From Bacillus subtilis (GTDB lineage: Bacteria; Pseudomonadota; Alphaproteobacteria; Rhizobiales; Rhizobiaceae), in the NCBI GenBank assembly GCA_021733665.1, contig JAHREI010000002.1:310001-374000 (forward strand): a stretch of DNA of 64,000 bases. Reading direction: 5' to 3'. The position numbers were made by a program, and so were the translations under genes. Positions 42,747 through 53,595 of the stretch are shown one piece after another. Each line of letters opens with the position of its first letter. Within the stretch, counting starts at the first letter, position 1. The notes under the pieces are model-generated. The model searched no databases. It was not told the origin of the DNA and saw only the letters and a list, made by a program, of their open reading frames with translations.

Positions 42747-44366
42747 TTATGACAGGTTCAATTCCTTGAAGAAATCATTGCCCTTGTCGTCGATGACGAT
42801 GAAGGCAGGGAAATCTTCAACTTCAATGCGCCAGATGGCTTCCATGCCGAGTTCCGGATATTCGACCACTTCGACTTTCTTGATGCAGTCCTGAGCCAGA
42901 CGAGCAGCTGGGCCGCCGATGGAGCCGAGATAGAAACCACCGTGCTTGGCGCAAGCATCACGCACCTGACGGGAGCGGTTACCTTTCGCCAGCATCACCA
43001 TGGAACCGCCGAAAGACTGGAACTGATCCACATAGGAATCCATACGGCCGGCTGTTGTCGGTCCAAAGGAACCGGATGCGTAGCCGGTTGGTGTCTTGGC
43101 AGGGCCTGCATAATAAATCGGATGATTTTTGAAATAATCCGGCATGCTTTCGCCGTTTTCCAGACGCTCGCGGATTTTCGCATGTGCCAGATCGCGCGCC
43201 ACGATGATGGAGCCGGTCAGTGACAGGCGGGTTTTCACCGGATGCTGCGACAGGGTTTTGAGAATCTCTGCCATTGGCTGGTTGAGATCGATTTTCACCA
43301 CGCTGTCGGAGAGCTTGGCTTCATCAATGTCCGGCATATATTTCGCCGGATTGGTTTCCAGCTGCTCAAGGAAGATACCGTCTTTGGTGATCTTGCCTTT
43401 TGCCTGACGATCAGCCGAGCAGGAAACGCCCAGACCAATCGGCAGCGATGCACCGTGGCGTGGCAGACGGATAACGCGGACATCATGGCAGAAATATTTG
43501 CCGCCAAACTGGGCACCCACGCCGAGAGACTGGGTGAGTTTGTGGATTTCTTTTTCCATTTCCAGATCGCGGAACGCATGGCCGTCTTCGGAGCCTTTGG
43601 TTGGCAGGCTGTCGAGGTAACGGGTGGAGGCGAGCTTAACAGTCTTGAGATTCTGTTCTGCCGAGGTGCCGCCGATGACAATCGCCAGATGATATGGTGG
43701 GCAGGCCGATGTGCCGAGCGTCAGGATTTTCTCTTTGAGAAACTCGATCATACGGTCATGGGTCAGCAGGGAAGGTGTGCCCTGAAACAGGAATGTTTTG
43801 TTGGCTGAACCGCCGCCTTTGGCGACAAACAGGAATTTATAGGCATCTTCGCCTTCCTGATAAATGTCGATCTGGGCTGGCAGGTTGTTCTTGGTGTTCT
43901 GTTCTTTGAACATTTCCAGCGGTGCAAGCTGGGAATAGCGCAGGTTCTTTTTGAAATAGGCATCCATGACGCCGGAACCCAGCGCGCTTTCATCACCGCC
44001 TTCAGTCCAGACGCGGCGGCCTTTTTTGCCCATAATGATTGCGGTGCCGGTATCCTGACACATCGGCAGCACACCACCGGCGGCAATATTGGCATTCTTC
44101 AGAAGATCATAAGCAACGAACCGGTCATTATCAGTCGCTTCCGGATCTTCCATAATATTGCTGAGCTGTTGCAGGTGACCAGGACGCAGCAAATGGTTGA
44201 TATCGGCAAAAGCAGCCTCGGCCAGCAAACGCAGACCTTCCGGTTCAACGGTCAGAACTTCCTGACCTTTGAATGTATCAACCGAAACATGCTCGGATGT
44301 CAGTTTACGATAGGGGGTTGTATCCTCACCAAGCGGAAACATTCCGGTATTCAATTGCTCAGCCAT
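42747..44366 (-). CDS. Class I (iron-sulfur) fumarate hydratase
   Basis: This 539-residue enzyme interconverts fumarate and malate in the TCA cycle using an oxygen-sensitive 4Fe-4S cluster. It fuses the alpha and beta class I domains. The likely cluster ligands are Cys103 in PMCQDTGTA, the Cys in [16 protein letters not shown] and the Cys in [11 protein letters not shown]. The beta part has [41 protein letters not shown] and [10 protein letters not shown]. Length is like FumA of E. coli. It is a single gene on the minus strand, divergent from the L,D-transpeptidase. Tartrate dehydratase is an alternative but the single-chain form favours fumarase. Confidence 0.93.
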   Translation of the reverse strand: MAEQLNTGMFPLGEDTTPYRKLTSEHVSVDTFKGQEVLTVEPEGLRLLAEAAFADINHLLRPGHLQQLSNIMEDPEATDNDRFVAYDLLKNANIAAGGVLPMCQDTGTAIIMGKKGRRVWTEGGDESALGSGVMDAYFKKNLRYSQLAPLEMFKEQNTKNNLPAQIDIYQEGEDAYKFLFVAKGGGSANKTFLFQGTPSLLTHDRMIEFLKEKILTLGTSACPPYHLAIVIGGTSAEQNLKTVKLASTRYLDSLPTKGSEDGHAFRDLEMEKEIHKLTQSLGVGAQFGGKYFCHDVRVIRLPRHGASLPIGLGVSCSADRQAKGKITKDGIFLEQLETNPAKYMPDIDEAKLSDSVVKIDLNQPMAEILKTLSQHPVKTRLSLTGSIIVARDLAHAKIRERLENGESMPDYFKNHPIYYAGPAKTPTGYASGSFGPTTAGRMDSYVDQFQSFGGSMVMLAKGNRSRQVRDACAKHGGFYLGSIGGPAARLAQDCIKKVEVVEYPELGMEAIWRIEVEDFPAFIVIDDKGNDFFKELNLS

Positions 44367-44679
44367 ATATCACCTTATTGTCCGCTTTTACCGCATATGA
44401 TCTGAGGTGCAGCGGATAGACATAAAATTATCAGATGACGGGCTTTTAGCGCTTGTAGCTGCTGTTGCCACTGCGGCAGATTGATCTTTTTGCCGGAATT
44501 TGCCGGTAAGGCGGCTTTGAGTGCTAAAATTATATTTATTGTTAAAAGTTTCTAAATCAGAATGGCGCAGATTATTGGGAGTGAATCATTGCAGTGCTTG
44601 GGCAGGTCACGCGTGGTACCGGATTGCTGCCTGAGAACTGCATATATTGCTTGTTTTTCTCCAGAACTGACGGACAGAT
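44367..44679. other. Divergent region between fumarase and L,D-transpeptidase genes
   Basis: The 313 bp should contain both promoters. The middle (about 44520-44560) is AT-rich. I see no dyad, terminator or small gene with support. Confidence 0.5.
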
Positions 44680-46758
44680 ATGACTACTCCGCTGAAATCC
44701 CGCTGCCTGATCCTAAGTTCTTCTATGCGTCATGCTTTTCTGACGACCGCGCTTGCTGCTGTTACCGGTATTGCAGTTCTGGCGCCTGTTCAGCAGGCGG
44801 ATGCTGCGAGTAATCTGTTTGATCTGTTCCGTCAAAAGCGCGAAGCGCGTGAAGCCGCACAGCAACAGCCGCAACCTGTGCAACAAGCACCACACGTGAA
44901 GCAACCGGTCGCACGCACAGCAAAATCTGCCGCGCCAGCCAATGTGGCCAAACCTGCTGCACCAGTTGCAAAAGCGGTCGCTGTTAAAGGCCCGCAGATT
45001 TATGATTACCGGCCGGAAAAGCTGGTGAAGGTAGATTTTACCGCCGTTGATATGCAGGTAACCGCTGCGATTTCCGAAAAAGAGGGCAGTTTGGCGCCTT
45101 CTGCACTTTATACGGAAGCGTTTGATTTTATCAGCACTCTGCCGCAGCGTGCCGACGGGCTTATCAATCTGCCTGCTAAGAGTGCAGAAAAACAACCTGA
45201 TCCTGCACTGGTAACCGCCGTGCTCGATGCCATGAAGACGACCGATGTAAAGGCCGAGCAGTCCTTAGCTGAGGCAATTGTTACCTTCTATGCAACGCAG
45301 CAGACATTGCTCTGGTCGGATGGTTTGTCTGTCTCATCGCGTGCCGAAGAGGTTATGGCCTTGTTTGAGCGTGCAGAAGAAGATGGTCTGGTATCGGCTG
45401 AATATGCTGTCAAAGTGCCGGATCTGGACTTTGATGCTGCACAAAAAGATCAGCGCATCCGTGAGATAGCCGCTTTTGAAGTGGCGCTGACTGCACGCGC
45501 GCTGCGCTATGCGCTGGATGCCGGTGAGGGGCGGGTGATCGCCAATCGTCTGAGCGGATTCCATGATTTGCCGCGCAAACGCATTCAACCTGATCTGGTG
45601 TTGAAGGCTCTTGAGGATGCCGCTGATCCGGCGCTGGTTCTTAGTAATTTCAATCCGCAGAACAGCTATTATCAGAAGCTGAAAGAGCAATTGGCTTCGA
45701 TGAAGCCGGAAGGCAAGAAGATTGCCCGTGTTGCGCCGGATACGCTGATTAAGCCGGGGCAAAATAATGCGGAGCTGCCAAAAATTCTGGCGCTGATCGC
45801 GCAAAAAGCTCCTGCCGGTTATCTCAATTCCTATCAGGATGTTTTTGATCGTCATAAAGACGGAACACTCTATGATCCGGAACTGGTGACTGCGGTCAAA
45901 GACTATCAAAAGCTGATGGGTAAGACGCCGGATGGCGTGATCGGCCGTGCTACGATTACTGCTTTGCAGGGCGAGACATCCTCGGTCAAGCGTGAGCGTA
46001 TTCTCTATTCTATGGAGCGTCTGCGCTGGTTGCCGCGTGATTTCGGTCAGCGCTATGTTTTCGTCAATCAGCCGGCCTATCGCGCTCAGTATTTTGATCA
46101 GGGCAAAGAGCAGCTGGCAATGGATGTGGTGATCGGCTCTGCGCGTAATCAGACACATTTCTTCTATGATACAATCAGCACTGTGGTGTTTAATCCGTCA
46201 TGGGGCGTGCCGCGCTCGATTGTGATGAATGAAATGATGCCGCGTATTCTGGCTGATTCCAGCTATCTCGACCGCAATAATTATGAAGTGGTTGTGGGCG
46301 GCAAAGTTGTGTCATCAACTGCGGTTAACTGGTCTGCTGTTGCGCAGGGCAAGGCGCATGTTGGTGTGCGCCAGAAGCCGGGTCCGAATAATGCGCTGGG
46401 TGAGTTGAAAATCCTGTTCCCTAACAGCCATGATATTTATCTGCATGACACGCCGTCGAAAGCAGCATTCAAGCGTGATATGCGCGCTGTCAGTCACGGC
46501 TGTATCCGTCTTGCCGATCCGCGTGCCATGGCTTCAGCGGTGATGAGTACCGGCAAAGAAAATCTGACCAAATATTTTGGTAAGAATGAGCGCGGTATTA
46601 AAGTGCCGTCCGGCGTGCCGATTTACCTGACCTATTTCACTGCATGGCCGGATGAGGCGAGTGGTAAAATCCGTTATTTTGACGATGTTTATGCGCGGGA
46701 TGAAGGTCTGGCAAAGGCTTTCCAGAAAACGGAACAGAGTCGGGTTTCCTCAATGTGA
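44680..46758 (+). CDS. L,D-transpeptidase with peptidoglycan-binding domain (YcbB/LdtD-like)
   Basis: This 692-residue periplasmic enzyme forms 3-3 cross-links in peptidoglycan, a beta-lactam-tolerant linkage abundant in Rhizobiales. It has a signal peptide (cleavage near QQADAA, about residue 42), a Gln/Pro/Ala-rich low-complexity linker to about 110, the scaffold domain of YcbB-type enzymes (about 130-380), a PG_binding_1 domain near 395-430 (YDPELVTAVKDYQKLMGKTPDGVIG) and the YkuD catalytic domain, with the motif SHGCIRLADP and Cys608 as nucleophile. Conserved YLHDTP lies just before it. A strong terminator follows, separating it from eno. Confidence 0.93.
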   Translation: MTTPLKSRCLILSSSMRHAFLTTALAAVTGIAVLAPVQQADAASNLFDLFRQKREAREAAQQQPQPVQQAPHVKQPVARTAKSAAPANVAKPAAPVAKAVAVKGPQIYDYRPEKLVKVDFTAVDMQVTAAISEKEGSLAPSALYTEAFDFISTLPQRADGLINLPAKSAEKQPDPALVTAVLDAMKTTDVKAEQSLAEAIVTFYATQQTLLWSDGLSVSSRAEEVMALFERAEEDGLVSAEYAVKVPDLDFDAAQKDQRIREIAAFEVALTARALRYALDAGEGRVIANRLSGFHDLPRKRIQPDLVLKALEDAADPALVLSNFNPQNSYYQKLKEQLASMKPEGKKIARVAPDTLIKPGQNNAELPKILALIAQKAPAGYLNSYQDVFDRHKDGTLYDPELVTAVKDYQKLMGKTPDGVIGRATITALQGETSSVKRERILYSMERLRWLPRDFGQRYVFVNQPAYRAQYFDQGKEQLAMDVVIGSARNQTHFFYDTISTVVFNPSWGVPRSIVMNEMMPRILADSSYLDRNNYEVVVGGKVVSSTAVNWSAVAQGKAHVGVRQKPGPNNALGELKILFPNSHDIYLHDTPSKAAFKRDMRAVSHGCIRLADPRAMASAVMSTGKENLTKYFGKNERGIKVPSGVPIYLTYFTAWPDEASGKIRYFDDVYARDEGLAKAFQKTEQSRVSSM

Positions 46759-46763
46759 ATGAG

Positions 46764-46794
46764 AAAAAAGGAGCAGTTGATCTGCTCCTTTTTT
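46764..46794 (+). terminator. Intrinsic terminator after the L,D-transpeptidase gene
   Basis: A-run, stem AAAAGGAGCAG with CTGCTCCTTTT and a T-run begin about 6 bp after the stop codon. Confidence 0.92.
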
Positions 46795-46873
46795 GTTTCT
46801 CGGGCAGAATTCTTGCCGCTGTCGCAAACTCTTCACTTTAATATCGTTTGAAAATCTGAAAATTAACATCTGA

Positions 46874-48331
<1,458 letters not shown>

Positions 48332-48364
48332 GCGCTGAAATTTCAGCTCCGCGATGAAGTAATG

Positions 48365-48395
48365 AAAGGCCTGCACGAAAGTGCGGGCCTTTTTT
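48365..48395 (+). terminator. Intrinsic terminator after eno
   Basis: A 12-bp stem with one mismatch (AAAGGCCTGCAC at 48365-48376 with GTGCGGGCCTTT at 48381-48392), GAAA loop and T-run about 35 bp after eno. Confidence 0.92.
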
Positions 48396-48554
48396 GTGTT
48401 GAATGGCGATTTTGATCCTGCTCTGTAAAGTCTCTGTTAAGGCTAATATGCTTTAAATAAATATCGGACGGGATTTATCGTGTTTTGATAATTTAGTCCT
48501 TAATTTCGGGCAGATATCCGCGTATCGGATGCGTATTGCCTCAGAGGTGTGAGT

Positions 48555-48884
48555 ATGTGGACAAAACAAAAGCGTAAAAGCATCAAGGGTCGACTGGTTG
48601 TGCCGGTGCTGGCCACTGCGTTTTTGTCCTATTTCGGTTTTCATGCCTATAATGGTGCCTACGGGATTTATTCCAAGGAACAATTGCAGGCGCAGACCGT
48701 TGTATTGAATAAGCAGCTTGCAGATCTGACGGAACAGAGAGAGTCTCTGGAACGTCAGGTTTTGCAGTTGCGCGACGGCTCAATTGATAAAGATATTCTG
48801 GATGAACAGGCGCGCCGCGCATTGAATCTGTCTCATGCGGATGAGGTCACGATTATCGTTGATCGCGGCAAAAAGACCAATTAA
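48555..48884 (+). CDS. ftsB: FtsB/DivIC-type septum formation initiator
   Basis: This 109-residue protein has a basic cytoplasmic N-terminus (WTKQKRKSIKGR), a single membrane segment (LVVPVLATAFLSYFGFHAY) and a periplasmic coiled coil (QLQAQTVVLNKQLADLTEQRESLERQVLQLRDGSIDKD). That layout is the FtsB/DivIC family, which forms the FtsQLB divisome complex. ATG 48555 was chosen because AGAGGTG lies 5 bases upstream; a GTG at 48549 overlaps that site. Position between eno and pdhA is conserved in alphaproteobacteria. Confidence 0.9.
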   Translation: MWTKQKRKSIKGRLVVPVLATAFLSYFGFHAYNGAYGIYSKEQLQAQTVVLNKQLADLTEQRESLERQVLQLRDGSIDKDILDEQARRALNLSHADEVTIIVDRGKKTN

Positions 48885-49015
48885 CCGAATTGCAGTTAAT
48901 TGGGTGTTTTCTTAGTGTTTTCAATAAGTTAAGTGGTGCAAAATTACACATTTATGTGTATTGTAACTTTTGCCGATGAGGTTTATTCTGCGCCCACCAT
49001 AACAGGGAGCAAAAT

Positions 49016-50056
49016 ATGGCACCTAGGGCACAAAAAACTGCTGCGGGTAAATCGCAGGCAGCTCTGTCTAATACTCTCAAGGCACCACAGCCTAACCAGT
49101 TTACCAAGGAAGAAGATCTTCACGCTTATCGTGAGATGCTGCTGATCCGTCGCTTCGAAGAGAAGGCCGGTCAGCTCTATGGTATGGGCTTCATCGGCGG
49201 TTTCTGTCACCTCTATATCGGTCAGGAAGCTGTTGTTGTCGGTATGCAGAAAGCAATGCGTGAAGGCGATCAGGTTATCACTGCCTATCGTGACCACGGT
49301 CATATGCTTGCAGCCGGTATGAGCGCACGCGGCGTGATGGCTGAGCTGACCGGTCGTCAGGGCGGCTTGTCGAAAGGCAAGGGCGGCTCGATGCACATGT
49401 TCTCGAAAGAGAAGCATTTCTACGGCGGTCACGGTATCGTTGGTGCGCAGGTGCCGCTCGGCACCGGTCTGGCTTTTGCAAACCGTTACCGCGGTAATGA
49501 CAGCGTTTCCATCACCTATTTCGGTGACGGTGCTGCCAACCAGGGTCAGGTTTACGAAAGCTTCAACATGGCGTCGCTCTGGAAGCTGCCTGTTGTTTAT
49601 GTGATCGAAAACAACCGTTATGCAATGGGTACAGCTGTAACCCGTGCTTCGGCTGAAACCGATTTCTCCCGTCGCGGTCTGTCCTTCAATATTCCTGGTA
49701 TTCAGGTTGACGGTATGGATGTGCGCGCTGTGAACGCCGCCAGTGAAGAAGCACTGGAATGGGCACGTTCCGGCAAGGGTCCGATCATTCTTGAAATGCA
49801 GACCTATCGTTACCGTGGTCACTCGATGTCCGATCCTGCGAAATACCGCAGTAAAGATGAAGTGCAGAAGATGCGCTCCGAGCATGATCCGATCGAGCAG
49901 GTTAAATACCGCATGATGGATAATGGCTGGTTCTCGGAAGATGACCTGAAGGCTATTGATAAGGAAGTGCGTGACATTGTTGCTGACTCAGCAGATTTTG
50001 CACAGCATGATCCGGAGCCGGATGCATCTGAACTCTACACTGATATTCTGCTGTAA
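49016..50056 (+). CDS. pdhA: Pyruvate dehydrogenase E1 component, alpha subunit
   Basis: PdhA with PdhB decarboxylates pyruvate on thiamine diphosphate. The 346-residue protein carries the ThDP motif from GDGAANQG at 170 to ENN at 198-200, the phosphorylation-loop-like block YRYRGHSMSDPAKYRSKDEV, and an Ala/Lys-rich N-terminal tail of about 30 residues. GGGAGC precedes the ATG. It is the first gene of pdhA-pdhB-pdhC, with 12-bp and 16-bp spacings. Confidence 0.97.
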   Translation: MAPRAQKTAAGKSQAALSNTLKAPQPNQFTKEEDLHAYREMLLIRRFEEKAGQLYGMGFIGGFCHLYIGQEAVVVGMQKAMREGDQVITAYRDHGHMLAAGMSARGVMAELTGRQGGLSKGKGGSMHMFSKEKHFYGGHGIVGAQVPLGTGLAFANRYRGNDSVSITYFGDGAANQGQVYESFNMASLWKLPVVYVIENNRYAMGTAVTRASAETDFSRRGLSFNIPGIQVDGMDVRAVNAASEEALEWARSGKGPIILEMQTYRYRGHSMSDPAKYRSKDEVQKMRSEHDPIEQVKYRMMDNGWFSEDDLKAIDKEVRDIVADSADFAQHDPEPDASELYTDILL

Positions 50057-50068
50057 GGAGCGAGCGCT

Positions 50069-51469
50069 ATGCCTGTTGAAATTCTTATGCCAGCGCTCTC
50101 CCCGACAATGGAAGAGGGCAAACTCTCCAAGTGGCTGAAAAAGGAAGGCGACAAAGTCACTTCCGGTGATGTCATTGCTGAGATTGAAACCGATAAAGCA
50201 ACCATGGAAGTGGAAGCTGTTGACGAAGGCACTATCGGTAAACTGCTCGTTGCTGAAGGCACCGAAGGCGTAAAAGTGAATACAGCAATTGCTGTATTAC
50301 TCGCTGACGGTGAAAGTGCTGACAGCATTGGTGCTGCTGCCCCTGCTGCACAGCCAACCATGGTCACTTCGGAAGCGCCAGTTGTTGGCGGCGAGAAGCC
50401 AGGTGCTTCAACACCTGCTGCTCCGGTTCCTGCTGCGCCTAAACTCGAAGTTGCCAATGATCCGGATATTCCGGCTGGTACAAAGATGGTGCCGACCACT
50501 GTTCGTGACGCTCTGCGTGACGCGATGGCTGAAGAAATGCGCCGCGACCCTGACGTTTTCGTTATGGGTGAAGAAGTTGCTGAATACGAAGGTGCCTACA
50601 AGGTAACCAAAGGCCTTCTGGCTGAATTCGGTGATAAGCGCGTTGTCGATACACCAATTACCGAGCACGGCTTTGCCGGTATCGGTGTCGGTGCGGCTTA
50701 CACCGGCTTGCGTCCGATTGTTGAGTTCATGACCTTCAACTTCGCCATGCAGGCGATTGACCAGATCATCAACTCTGCTGCCAAGACATTGTACATGTCC
50801 GGTGGTCAGATGGGGGCACCTATGGTGTTCCGCGGTCCTTCCGGTGCCGCTGCCCGCGTTGGCGCACAGCACTCCCAGTGCTATGCTGCATGGTACAGCC
50901 ATATTCCGGGTCTGAAGGTCATTATGCCATATTCGGCTGCTGATGCTAAAGGTCTGCTTAAAGCTGCGATCCGCGATCCTAACCCGATTATCTTCCTCGA
51001 AAACGAAGTTATGTACGGTCACACATTTGATGTGCCGGACATTGAAGATTTCGTATTGCCGATCGGTAAGGCCCGTATTCATAAAGTCGGTAAAGATGCG
51101 ACCATCGTGTCGTTCGGTATCGGCATGACCTATGCGATTAAAGCTGCTGAAGAGCTGGCTGAAATCGGCATCGACGTTGAAATCATCGATCTGCGTACTA
51201 TCCGTCCGATGGATATGCCGACCGTAATTGAATCGGTCAAAAAGACCGGTCGTCTCGTCACTGTTGAAGAAGGCTTCCCGCAGTCTTCCGTGGGTACCGA
51301 AATTGCAACCCGCGTCATGCAGCAGGCTTTCGACTACCTCGATGCGCCGATCATGACCATTGCCGGTAAAGACGTGCCAATGCCATATGCCGCCAACCTC
51401 GAAAAGCTGGCTCTGCCATCGGTTGCGGAAGTTGTTGAGGCCGTTAAAGCTGTAACCTACACTCGTTAA
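50069..51469 (+). CDS. pdhB: Pyruvate dehydrogenase E1 component, beta subunit with lipoyl domain
   Basis: This 466-residue protein fuses an N-terminal lipoyl domain (1-80, lipoylated Lys43 in [15 protein letters not shown]) by an Ala/Pro-rich linker (about 85-135) to the E1-beta transketolase-like region ([41 protein letters not shown] onward). The lipoyl-E1beta fusion is known in alphaproteobacteria such as Sinorhizobium and Zymomonas and gives the complex extra swinging arms. It lies 12 bp after pdhA. Confidence 0.97.
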   Translation: MPVEILMPALSPTMEEGKLSKWLKKEGDKVTSGDVIAEIETDKATMEVEAVDEGTIGKLLVAEGTEGVKVNTAIAVLLADGESADSIGAAAPAAQPTMVTSEAPVVGGEKPGASTPAAPVPAAPKLEVANDPDIPAGTKMVPTTVRDALRDAMAEEMRRDPDVFVMGEEVAEYEGAYKVTKGLLAEFGDKRVVDTPITEHGFAGIGVGAAYTGLRPIVEFMTFNFAMQAIDQIINSAAKTLYMSGGQMGAPMVFRGPSGAAARVGAQHSQCYAAWYSHIPGLKVIMPYSAADAKGLLKAAIRDPNPIIFLENEVMYGHTFDVPDIEDFVLPIGKARIHKVGKDATIVSFGIGMTYAIKAAEELAEIGIDVEIIDLRTIRPMDMPTVIESVKKTGRLVTVEEGFPQSSVGTEIATRVMQQAFDYLDAPIMTIAGKDVPMPYAANLEKLALPSVAEVVEAVKAVTYTR

Positions 51470-51485
51470 GGGGAAGGACAAAACC

Positions 51486-52838
51486 ATGGCTATCAAAATT
51501 ACGATGCCGGCTCTTTCTCCGACAATGGAAGAAGGTAATCTGGCAAAATGGCTGGTCAAAGAAGGCGATAAAGTCTCCGCAGGTGACGTTATTGCCGAGA
51601 TCGAAACCGACAAGGCGACCATGGAAGTGGAAGCTGTTGATGAAGGTATCGTGGCCAAGCTGGTTGTTGCCGGCGGAACTGAAGGCGTGAAGGTCAATGC
51701 CCTGATCGCTGTTCTGGCGGAAGACGGTGAAGATGTTGCTGAAGCTGCCAAGGCAGCTTCCGGTGATGCACCTGCCGCTGCTCCAAAGGCTGAAGCTGCA
51801 CCTGCAGCCGTACCGGCACCAGTTGCTGCGGCTCCTGCTGCAACACCTGCGCCTGCTGCTCCGGCTCCGGTTGCTGCACCTGCAGCAAAAGGCGAGCGTC
51901 TGTTCGCTTCGCCGCTGGCACGTCGCATCGCTAAAGAAGCCGGTGTTGAGCTGTCTGCTGTTTCCGGTACCGGTCCGCATGGCCGCATCATCCGTAAGGA
52001 CGTTGAAACCGCGATTGCTTCCGGCGTTAAAGCACCTGCTGCTGCAACGCCAAGTGCTGCAGCGCCTCAGGCTGCTGTTGCTTCCGGCGCATCGGATGAA
52101 GCGACCCTCAAAATGTTTGAGGAAGGTTCATATGAGCTGGTACCACATGACGGTATGCGTAAAACAATTGCGCGCCGCCTGATGGAATCCAAGCTGACTG
52201 TTCCGCATTTCTATCTGACGATTGATTGCGAACTGGATGCTCTGCTGGCTCTACGCGCACAGCTCAATGCTGCTGCACCGGTTATCAAGACTGAAAAAGG
52301 CGAAGTACCTGCGTACAAGCTGTCGGTCAACGATCTGGTGATCAAAGCAACAGCTCTGGCGCTGCGTGATATTCCTGAAGCCAACGTGTCCTGGACAGAT
52401 GCAGGCATGGTCAAGCACAAACATTCGGATGTCGGCGTTGCCGTTTCCATTCCGGGTGGTCTGATCACGCCAATCGTTCGCGGTGCAGAAACCAAGGCTC
52501 TTTCCGCCATCTCCAATGAGATGAAAGATCTGGCCAAGCGCGCCCGTGACCGTAAGCTGAAGCCTTCCGAATATCAGGGCGGTACCACTTCGGTATCTAA
52601 CCTCGGTATGTTCGGCGTGAAAGACTTCGCTGCGATCATCAACCCGCCACATGCAACAATCTTTGCAGTTGGTGCCGGTGAACAGCGCGCTGTTGTTAAA
52701 AACGGTGAACTGGCTGTAGCAAACGTCATGTCTGTTACACTTTCCACCGACCACCGTGCTGTTGACGGTGCTCTGGCTGCAGAACTCGCGAAGGTTTTCA
52801 AGAACTACATTGAAAACCCGCTGAGCCTGCTGGTCTAA
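51486..52838 (+). CDS. pdhC: Dihydrolipoamide acetyltransferase, E2 of pyruvate dehydrogenase
   Basis: E2 forms the core of the complex and transfers the acetyl group to CoA. The 450-residue protein has one lipoyl domain (Lys43), an Ala/Pro linker at about 85-135, a peripheral subunit-binding domain near 137-175 ([35 protein letters not shown]), a second linker and the catalytic domain with the active-site motif [14 protein letters not shown]. The two lipoyl domains of PdhB and PdhC are nearly identical over their first 50 residues. A hairpin follows the stop codon. Confidence 0.97.
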   Translation: MAIKITMPALSPTMEEGNLAKWLVKEGDKVSAGDVIAEIETDKATMEVEAVDEGIVAKLVVAGGTEGVKVNALIAVLAEDGEDVAEAAKAASGDAPAAAPKAEAAPAAVPAPVAAAPAATPAPAAPAPVAAPAAKGERLFASPLARRIAKEAGVELSAVSGTGPHGRIIRKDVETAIASGVKAPAAATPSAAAPQAAVASGASDEATLKMFEEGSYELVPHDGMRKTIARRLMESKLTVPHFYLTIDCELDALLALRAQLNAAAPVIKTEKGEVPAYKLSVNDLVIKATALALRDIPEANVSWTDAGMVKHKHSDVGVAVSIPGGLITPIVRGAETKALSAISNEMKDLAKRARDRKLKPSEYQGGTTSVSNLGMFGVKDFAAIINPPHATIFAVGAGEQRAVVKNGELAVANVMSVTLSTDHRAVDGALAAELAKVFKNYIENPLSLLV

Positions 52839-52849
52839 GATGAAAACTG

Positions 52850-52873
52850 GCGCCTCAGTTCTCTGGGGCGCCG
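52850..52873 (+). terminator. Hairpin after pdhC
   Basis: A 10-bp stem with one G-U pair (GGCGCCTCAG at 52850-52859 with CTGGGGCGCC at 52864-52873), tetraloop TTCT, followed by GTTCCTTT. It may be a partial terminator or 3' processing signal that sets the level of downstream genes. Confidence 0.5.
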
Positions 52874-52898
52874 TTCCTTTCTCACAAAAGGCGGAAAC

Positions 52899-53537
52899 AT
52901 GAAGTCAGTTTTGTGTTTTGGTGATTCATTGACCTGGGGCTATCAGGCACCGGATGGTGCACGTTTGCCTCTCGAAGACCGTTGGCCGTCTGTATTGCAG
53001 AAGGCACTTGGTTCTCAGGCGTATGTGATTGCTGAAGGACTGAACGGACGTACTACCGCTTTTGATGATTATACTGCACCGGAAGATCGTAACGGTTCGC
53101 GTATTCTGCCAACCTTGCTGGGTACTCATGCACCGCTTGATCTGGTGATCATTTTGCTCGGCAGCAATGATATGAAGCCGCAGGTTGTTGGTGATGCTTT
53201 TTCCAGCCATTGCGGTATGCGCAGGCTGATCCAGCAAATTCGCAGCCATCCGTATCGTGAAGGCTATGCGGTGCCGGATATTCTGATCGTTGCGCCACCG
53301 CACATCACTGAGAGTGCTGATCCGTTTTTTGCCTCGCTCTTTGCCGGTGGTATTGCGGAATCGCGCAAGCTGGGGCTGCTGCTGTCGGATCTGGCGGATG
53401 AGACGGAATGCAATTTCTTTGATGCATCCGGCGTTGCGAAAACTACGCCGCTGGACGGTGTGCATCTGGATGCAGAAAATACACGGGCAATCGGGCAGGC
53501 TCTGGAGCCTGTCGTGCGTCTGATACTAGGTTTATAA
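52899..53537 (+). CDS. SGNH/GDSL-family hydrolase
   Basis: This 212-residue cytoplasmic hydrolase has the SGNH blocks: FGDSLTWGY (nucleophile Ser10), the Gly of EGLNGRT, LLGSNDMK (Asn), and the DGVHLD block near residue 190 that supplies Asp and His. The form is like arylesterases and acyl-CoA thioesterase I-type enzymes, but it lacks a signal peptide. It lies between pdhC and lpd on the same strand, 60 bp after pdhC. A role tied to acetyl groups or to lipoyl thioesters is possible by context only. Confidence 0.9.
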   Translation: MKSVLCFGDSLTWGYQAPDGARLPLEDRWPSVLQKALGSQAYVIAEGLNGRTTAFDDYTAPEDRNGSRILPTLLGTHAPLDLVIILLGSNDMKPQVVGDAFSSHCGMRRLIQQIRSHPYREGYAVPDILIVAPPHITESADPFFASLFAGGIAESRKLGLLLSDLADETECNFFDASGVAKTTPLDGVHLDAENTRAIGQALEPVVRLILGL

Positions 53538-53595
53538 ATAGATCAATGAATGATGCGCCGGTAACCGGCATAGAAACCATTCAAGGAGAATGAGC

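Noticed and set aside
50408-51991. 527-codon minus-strand frame opposite pdhB-pdhC
   Set aside because: Ala/Gly-rich shadow of the Ala/Pro linkers and E1-beta gene on the other strand.
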